Positions 1 through 9,000 of a DNA stretch of 39,574 nt are shown here, piece by piece; positions within the stretch are counted from its first letter, which is position 1; each line of letters opens with the position of its first letter. A model generated the notes under the pieces. It was not told the origin of the DNA and searched no databases. It saw nothing but the letters and a program-made list of their open reading frames with translations. Origin of the DNA: CAYMKL01 sp964390805 (GTDB lineage Bacteria > Chloroflexota > Anaerolineae > VGOG01); contig CAYMKL010000061.1 in assembly GCA_964390805.1 (NCBI GenBank), positions 1-39,574 of the forward strand, given 5' to 3'. The position numbers were made by a program, and so were the translations under genes.

Positions 1-3000
1 ACCCCGCTTATTCAGTCTGTAAAGGTGTTTATCTCGCTGAATGAACCATGCCGAAATACGCAATACATCCGTAGATACAGACCAGTTGGCCGGCATAGGT
101 ACCGCCTTCGGATAGTCGTAGGTCACCGTTCTTTGTGTCCGTTTTTCGTCTTCTGCCAACTGGAGGTCTGCGCTCTGCCAGGGCGGTACGTAGGTTTGGG
201 TTCCCGGCTCGGTCCGAAGATGGTAGTTAGTAGGTTTAATATCCGGATGGATATCCTCCGGTTCATGATCATGATGATAATTAAGATAATAATATTCATT
301 GCTATAACCAGGAATGGGAGAAGAATAAAAGTCAGGGAGATAGGCCCGGATGGCGCTGCCGGAGCTGAATTCTTGTGTAGAGTAGTTCTTGATCGTTGCC
401 ACATCGAAGTTCCCATACTGGTCGGTATAGTCATCCCGCTTCGTGGGGCTGGAGATGCCCCCGTCGACGATGAGCGGCTCCGTCCGCACAAAGTGGGTCG
501 GCAGCCTGAAGTTGCCTGAGCTGCCCTCGTAGATCTCCTGGGTGGCGTCGCGGGTAAACCTGTAGATGGATTCCCCCTTGACGCGGAAGTGGGGGATGTT
601 GACGCCCAGCGTGGCGTCCGCGTCCACCGTCACCGGCCTTCCCAGGATACCCACTTCCTTGCCCCAGGCCAGGCTCACCCCCATGTCTACGTAGGTGGAC
701 TCGGTGCTCAACCCCCGCACGCCGCCCCGCACCCCGGTGAGGTATACCCCTTTCCCCAGGTGGATGTCGGCGTTCTCCAGTTTCAGGGAAATGGCTTCGA
801 CCTTGACACCGGCTGTGGCCAGAGGCGGTCGCACCACGGCCCGTTGGGGCAACTCGCCCGTCCCGATGACGATCTGCTGGTCCAGCAGGTCCGGGTGCAG
901 CGGGACGGACAGGGGTTGGCCAGCTTCCACACCAGCCGGTGATAAACTCAGGGGCGTGCCATCCGCTGCGAGCAACGGGAAACCCAGGGGCGCGCCGTCC
1001 GCCGCCCGCACATAGGGCTGGCCGGTCAATGGGTCCAGGGGTAGGGCGTAGAGCGCCTGGCGGCCCGTGGCATCGGTCACCAGCGTCACCGATGCAGAGA
1101 TGTCTCCCACATCGGGGATGTTGAAACCGCCTGTGGCAGAAATCCAATAGCTGCCGTCATCCCGCTGTCTCAATTCGCCCTCCAACGAAACCAGCTTGAA
1201 CCGGCCCTGGGCCAGGTCCGGCAGCTTGAATTTGCCGCCGGTGAACGCGATATCATCGGGCGGATCGACGGTCAGGTCGTACAACGTGACATAGCCGTCG
1301 ATGGGTTCGCCAGCGCTCAGCCCGGCTGAGGTGGCCTTGAACGTCCCGTCGTCCACCTTAATATCCGAGGCATGTGCGCCAAAACCGACCAGGGAGAAGC
1401 TGAAATCCGACACCGAGCCGGTCACCTGCCCGTTGGCGCCCATCTCGACGGTCGCCGAGACATCCACGTGGTTCGAACCGACGGCTGGGATTTCCAGGCG
1501 GATGTTCCCCGACAGTTCCAGGAATAACTCATTGTTGGACTTCCAGATCTTTGCGCTGTTCACGGTAAAGCCGGCCTTCGGTTCCCCAACGCCAAAGCGC
1601 AGGTTGGAGGGGACAGGCAGGCTGACCTGCTGATCATCGCATAGAGATACGGCCTGGTGGACCGCATAGTTGTTGCCGCCCAGGATGGCGGGCATCTCCC
1701 AGGTCAGGCCCTGGGCCGACAGGCAGTTCCCCGAGATGGTCGCGCCGATCAGCTCCACATTCGTGTTGGCCAGGTCGAAGGGCAGCCCCGGGTTGTTGCC
1801 GGCGGCGTACAGTCCATGAATATCATCCCATGAAAAAACGCGGCGGTAGATGCGCACGTCATCGATGACGCCTTTGATATGGTAAGTTACGCGGATTGCA
1901 TCCCTTCCGGCGGCCAAATATGGAGTAGAATCCCCGATGCCAAGGTTGAGGCCAGTGCTATGCGATTGATATATCTCGTCCTGGTAGGTCACGACGGCGA
2001 ACCCTGTCGACCACCAGGTTGCATTGACAATCAGATGGTGCCACTGTCCATCCCCGATATTTCCACCGGCTACATCTCTCGTATAGGTGCCATCTCCCAC
2101 TCGGACTTTCCAATTTCCACCGCCGTCAACCCAAATGACAAAGCCATCATCCGCGCTCGAGTCGAACGTCCTGTTGGCCAGGATTACCCCAGTTTTACCC
2201 GACATATCCGGGTCAAGCTTGACCCACAGAGAAATGGCAAAAGGCCCGGTTCCAAAGTTGGTCCCACAATGGAGGTGGGGGTCATTGCGTGCGAGAACTT
2301 CATCATTCAGGAAGCGCACGGCATTGCCGATTTTTCTGCTGACGAGAAGGGGTTTCGTATGATGATCGTAGGCATCGCAGTCAGGATAAGCGGAAGCAAG
2401 GGTCTCAATATCGTTGGTATTCCAAAGTCGGTCAAAGGCCCAATGGACAGCCAGGCCCTCATCGCTGACCACGGGCACCCCGTAGAACTCAAGCTCATAC
2501 ATACCACCGCCATAAGCAGGATAATTATCCTGCGGCCAGAACCGCACGTAACGGAAGCCAGTTGCGTTGGCAATCGGCCAATCATAATAAGTATAACTGT
2601 TCACAGAAGATGGAACGGTAAACAAGTCTACGACACCGGTGGCGAAGTCCTGATCCGCAGCCCCCTGGAATTTCCCACCGATCATGTCATTTTTATTACC
2701 CGTGCGGACGCGAATCTTGGTGATCTGGTAGGCGTCGCCCAGATCTAACCCTGCCCATGATCCCAAACGTGTAGGGCCATAATAAAAAGTGTATATGTTA
2801 CCATCAAAAGCCTTTTCTTTTACATATGCTGGATTACCCCAAAATGATCCTGGGGTCCCAATCACGGCGCCAGAGAGTTTTGTCTCCGCCAGGGCAGTGG
2901 GCTGGCGCGCGCTCGTTTCGCTATGCGGCGGCGGCGCGGGCCATAGGGCGGCGGGGGTCAGGTTGAAATCCGCCAGCGTCGCCTGGTTTTGGGCCATGTC

Positions 3001-6000
3001 CAGGTCTAGTGACCCCTGGAAGTTGGCCAGCGTGTAGCCCAACTCGGCCTCCACCACCAGTCCGGTGGGGTTCCGCACGGCAAAAACCGCGTTGGCCGGG
3101 ACCACGTCGGGCAGCGCCAGGGCCTGGCCCAACAGGCTCAAACCGTCGGCGGTCAGGCAGACGTTGTCCAGGTACAGGGCGCCACCGCCCAGGTCGGGAT
3201 GGATTTGCAGCGCCGCCCCCGCCGCGCACGCGCCCTGGTTGTCCAACACCAGGGGCTGCATCACCAGTTCCATATGGTCGATCAACAAGATGAGCGTCGG
3301 TAAACCGGGGGAAAACGTCTCTCCAGTCCCGGCTTCCCCAGGGAGGGTGACCGGGGAATAATCCATCCGCAGCGCCACGCGCCCGTCGCTCCCCAGCGCA
3401 AAGTCCAGGTCAATATGGTCGTACACGCCTGGGATGCCGGGGGTGAAGACCTGGGTGTCGGTTAAGGGGTGGGTCAGGTTGTAGGTCAGCTCGCCTTCGG
3501 CCAGCAACTGGTAACCGCTGCCGTCGCGGGCCAGGGGCGCCGTTTCGGCCGTCAGGCTGAGGGCGTAGCCGTCGCCATAGAGCACGTCGAAGGCGGCGCT
3601 GGCCGCCCCGCTGAAGTGCGGGCCGGGGGTGATGGTGAAGCTTAGGGGGATGCTTGCCTGAGCCTGCCCTGAGCTTGCCTGAGCCTGCCCTGAGCTTGCC
3701 GAAGGGCCGCCGGCGAATGCCAGGCTGGCGCTCCCGGTCACCTCGCCGCTCAGCAGGTCGAACTGGGTGATGGCCACGTCCCCGGCCACCGCAAAGCCCG
3801 CCACCTGGGCCAGCGGGCCGTAATCCACGCCCGCATCGGGCACGCCCAGGCTGGTGGCAGCGTTGGCGGTGAAGCTGCCGCTGAAGAGGGCGTAGTCGCC
3901 ACGTATCATGCGCAGCTCGCCGCTGGCGCCCACGATGCCGTCGTCGTCGAAGTCCAGCGTACTACCTGCCAGGTAGAAGTGCTCCCCAATGACCACCTGG
4001 CCCGTGGCACGGGTCACGCCGCCGCCCAGGTCCGCAAAGCCGTCGGCGGTCAGGGTCAGCTCGCCCAGGGTACGGCTTGCACGCGGGCCGCTCACCGTCA
4101 GGGTGGCGTTGGCCTGGTTGTCGCCCGGAGCAGGATCGGTCTTGGCTGTGCTCACCGTCGCCTGGGCGGTGATATCGCCCCCACCGTCCGGGTTGAAACT
4201 GATATACTGCACCAAGGTGGCAGAGCCGCCAGCGGGCAGGTCGGCCAGGGCGCAGGTGAGGGTGTTCCCCGCGCCGATACACGCCCCGCCGGAGACCACC
4301 GTCGCGGCGTCCGGGGGCACGGACCACACGTCCCTCACCATCAGGCCCGTGGCCACCGCGGGGCCGGCGTTGGTGATGGTGTAGATGGCAGTCACGGCCT
4401 GGGCCTCGCCTGCCCGCAGCGCGGCGGGGGCCACGCTGCGGCTCAGGCTCAGATTGGCCAGGTTCGTGGCCGGGTTGACGGTCACGTTGACCGTGGCCGT
4501 GGCGGTGTATTCGCCATCGCTGATGGTGTAGGTGAAGCTATCGCCCCCGCTGATGCCCGGCGCGGGGGTGTAGAGCAGCGCGCTGAACAGCGCGTTGGGC
4601 TCCGCCTGGGCTCCGGCCTGGGCCGTCGCGCCCACGGCCACGATCATCAGGTGGTCACCGTCGGCGTCGGCGTCGTTGGCCAGCACGGTCAAGGCATTGC
4701 CCTGGGTGTCGGCGTCAACGGTGAAGGCGTCGTCCCCCGCCGTGGGTGGATGGTTGCCCGCCAGCACCTGGAGGCGCACCGTGGCCAGCATGGCCAGATC
4801 GCCATCGTCGGCGGCATAGATCAGGCTGTCCTCACCGCTGTACTCCGCCTCCGGCGTGTAGAGCAGCGTCAGGCCATCGGGCGCGGCCTGGGCGCTCCCG
4901 TGGGCGGGCGGTGTCACCACCGCCGCGGTCAGGGGCTCCCCGTCCGGGTCGGTGTCGTTGGCCAGCACGTCCAAAGTTGTCACCACCGGCGCACCGGCGA
5001 TATTGCCCCGCAGAAACACCACGTCATCCACCGCGACCGGAGCGTCGTTGACACCGGCCAGCACCGTGACCGTCACACCCCCAGTGGCCGTACCGCCCAT
5101 GCCGTCCCCCACCGTGTAGGCAAAGGCATCGGTCCCCACGAACTCGGCGTTGGGCGTGTAGGTGATGACAGTGTAGAGCGTTTGCAGCGACGCGCGCAGC
5201 GTGGTGGTCGGCTCATCGGTTGAATCCAGGAAATAGGCGACCCCGTTGGCCGGGAGACCCACGGCGACCAGCGTCAGGGGGTCGCCCTCGACGTCGGTGT
5301 CGTTGGCCAATACCGCCAGGGGGTTGGCGCGGCTGTCCTCGGTCACGGTATAGGTGTCCCCCACGGCGACCGGGTTGTCGTTGACCGCTACCACCGTCAC
5401 CGTCACCACCGCGCTCGCGTCGAATACGCCATCGCTGATGGTGTAAGTGAACACGTCGGTCCCAAAGAAGTGGAGGGTGGGCGTGTACACCAGGGTGCCG
5501 GTCGGCGGCTGGCTGATGGTGACCAGGCCGTGGGTCGCCGCGCCCACCGCGGTGATGGTGATGGCGTCCCCCTCCGGTTCGGAATCGTTGTTGAGAATGT
5601 ACAGCGCATACGCGCCGGTGTCCTCATACACCGTCAGTTGGTCGTCGGCTGCCACGGGGGGCTGGTCGTTGACCGCGTGGACCGTCACCCGCACCAGCGC
5701 CGTGGCGGTGGCATTACCATCTCCCACGGTGTAGGTGAAGCTGTCCGTCCCCACGAAATCGGCCTCCGGGGAGTAGCGCAATTCCGTCCCGGCGTTGGTC
5801 ACGGCCCCGTGGGCGGCCGCGCCCACCGCCACGATGGTTAGCGCCTCGGGCTGGTCGTGGTCGTTGTCCAAAACGTCCAGCACGGCATCCACGCTGTCCT
5901 CGTCCACGTCGAACTCGTCCAGTATGGCGGTGGGGGGTTTATTGGTCACCGTGAGCGTGAAGGCCTGAGTCACGGCCACCCCGGCCGCGTCCGCCAGGTG

Positions 6001-9000
6001 CAGGACGACGGGGTGGTCGCCCAACTCGGTGAAGGTCGGCCGCCCGGTCAGAGTCCCATCGCCGTTCCCCGAGGCCGTAAAGCTGAGCCAGCCCGGCAGG
6101 GCGGGCGCGGTCAGGGTCAGGACGTCCCCAGCGTCCTCGTCGGTGGTCGAAATCGCGTAAGTGTAGGTGATGTTACTGAGCGGCTCCAGACTGGGGATGG
6201 TGGTGAACCTCGGCGCGTCGTTGGTGTTGAGGACGGTGAGGGTAAAAGCCTGGGTGACCGTCAGCCCGGCCCGGTCGCTGGCTTGCAGCGTCACCGCGTG
6301 GTCCCCCACCTGGCCATTGCCAGGCCGGCCCGACAATGTGGCGGACACCACCGGGGCAGGGCCGACGGCCGGGTCCGGCTCCAGCCTGAGCCACAATCCT
6401 ACCCGGGTGGGCATGGTGAGGGTCAGCACGTCGCCCGCGTCCGGGTCGGTGACGGTGATGGCGTAGGTGTAGGTCACGTCCTCCGTCGCCGTCAGCACCG
6501 GCGTGCTGGTGAAGCTGGGGGGAAGGTTGCGTGCCGTGATGGCCGCGCTGCTGGTGTTGTTGCCCAGGTCGCTGTCCGTCGTCATGGTGGTGATGGTGGC
6601 CGTGTTGGTGAAGGTGCCCGACGCCAGCGTGGTGGAGAGCTGGCCAGTGATGGTGATGATGCCGCCTTCGCTCACGGCCAGGTCTTGCACGTTCCAGGCG
6701 TAGGGTGGGCTGGCTCCGGTGTCGGTGATGGCCCCGCTGCTGATGACGCTGGTGTTGGTCACGCTGACCGGAACGATGTCGGTAATGACCACGCCGGTGG
6801 CGATCACGTTCCCGGCGTTGGAGAAAGTGAGGGTGTAGGTGATGGCCGCCCCAGGCGCGGCGATCGTCGGCGCAACCGTTTTGCGGATGACCAGGTCAAC
6901 AAAGACGGGCACAGGCCCGATGTCGCCCTCAAAGGCGCCGATGTCCACCCCCACGCCCTGCGGCCGATTCACGCCGCGCTGGTCGGTGGCCGGCGCGCCG
7001 TTGTAGCCGTTGCCGCCTTCGGGGATCGCGTCCAGCGCCGGGCTGCCCAGGTAGAGACCGTGCGTCCAGGTCTCCCCACCATTGTCGGCCAGGGGGCCCA
7101 GCAGCGGGTCTTGACCGGTGATATCGTTGGCGGCCGGCGTAAAGCCGCAGCCGCTGGTGTTTTCGACCAGGTTATAGCCGCCAGAGGTAATCGCGCCGTA
7201 ACAATCGGGCCGCTGGCCGCTGTTATCCACGTTGTCGGCCAGGATGGTATTGGAAAGCGTCGTCGTGCCGCTGGCGTGATAGATGCCGCCGCCGTCGCCA
7301 GAGAAGTCACCGTCGCTGTCGGCGGTGTTGGCCACCAGCGTGGTATTGTGCAGGGTAACGGTGTTGTTGTTATTGTACAGGCCGCCGCCGTGGCCTTCGG
7401 CGGTGTTGCCGCTGAGGGTGCTGTTGATGATCTCGGTTGTCCCCAGGTAGGCGTACACCCCGCCGCCGTGGTCATCCGGCCCCGTGGCGTTGTGGCTGAT
7501 GGTGCTGGCGATGACGCGCAGGGTGGCATCGCGATTGTAGATCCCGCCACCATGCTGCTCCGAAGTATTGTGGCTTATGGTGCTGTTGATCACGGTCAGA
7601 TAGGCGCTCGAATAAATCACGCCAATGCCACCCCCATCCGCATTTGTACTCTTGGGAATGTTGGTACAGTCGGTGACGGTACTGTTGGTCAGTGTGACCA
7701 CGCTGGACATCAGCGACAAACACCCGCCCCAATTCCCGAGGCCGTTGGTCAGGGTAAGATGTGCCAATGTAGCGCCGGGGGCGTTATAGGCTTGCACGGC
7801 CCTGCCGTCGTGCTGGGCATCCAGGGTGGTGGGTTGGGTGATGGGGTAGGCCGTCGTCCAGGCCGCTTGGGTGTAGCCGCCAGTTACCGTTACGGCTTTG
7901 TTGACGTAGAGCACTTGCCACAGGTTGCCTGGATATGAGGTGTTGTACTGGCGCGCGCCCCCGCATGCCCCAGCCACTTTGACCGTCCCGCCGGCCGGGG
8001 CGGCATCGAGTGCGTCTTGCAGCGCCTGCCCGGCCTGGCTGGCGTACACCGTCGCGCCATCATCTGGCGTTGCCTGGCAGCGGTAAGGCGAAAGCGTCAC
8101 CGTCGCGGTGTCGGTTCGTGCGCCGTCGTCCACGTCGTAGGTGAAGGTCACGGTTCCCATAAAGCCCACCGTCGGGGTGTACGTAAAGCCGCCATCCGGG
8201 CTGAGCACCAGCGTGCCGGTAGCCGGGGCGGTGTTGAGCACGACCGTGGACGCGAGGTGGCGGCCATCGTTGGCCAGCACGCCGGGCGCGGCCACGCTCA
8301 GCGGGTCGTCTTCGAGCTTGCCAAAGACGTCGTCGGCTGCGGTGACAAAGGCCGCCCCATCGTATTCGTAGGCGCCGATGTCGCAGCCGCCGCCCTGCGG
8401 GCGCGCCACACCGCGCTGGTCAGCGTTGACCGCACCGCCGCTGCAATCCCCGCCCCCCACCGCCGGGCTGCCGGGCAGCAGGGCATGGGTCAGAAGGGCT
8501 TCTCCCCCGCCACGACCCACCGCCGGCCCGCCGTTATCCGCCAGCGGGCCAAGCAGCGGATCGCCGCTGAGGCTGACGCCGCAGCTCCCATCGGCCACGA
8601 TGCTGTAGCCATCGTCGGCAATTATGCCGACTTGTGATTTGCAGTCGCGCCCCTCCCCATTGCCGGCAGCCAGGCTGTTGTTCAGATCCAAACTTCCGCT
8701 CTTAATGTAAAATCCACCACCGTAGGGCGCAGAGTTGCCGCTGACCGTCGTGTTATTCAATGTCACATCGGCTGCCTGCTCCTGGCTGTGAATAGCGCCG
8801 CCAGTTTGTCCGGCGATGTTGCCGCTGAGAGTGCTGTTCGTCAGGTTGATAGAGCCGAGGGCGTTGTATAGGCCGCCCCCGGTGGTGGCGGCCGTGTTGC
8901 TGTAGATGGCGCTGTCTTGGATGGTGACGTTCGCACCATAGATACTCAAGCCGCCGCCGTATTGGGAGGTCGCGGTATTGTGGTGGAATGCGCTGCGCAG

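Noticed and set aside
3979..7938. Long plus-strand open frames opposite the giant gene (for example 3979-5223 and 5857-7938)
   Set aside because: They are His/Gly/Arg/Val-rich antisense shadows of a GC-rich repetitive gene. The minus strand is open throughout and encodes recognisable domains.
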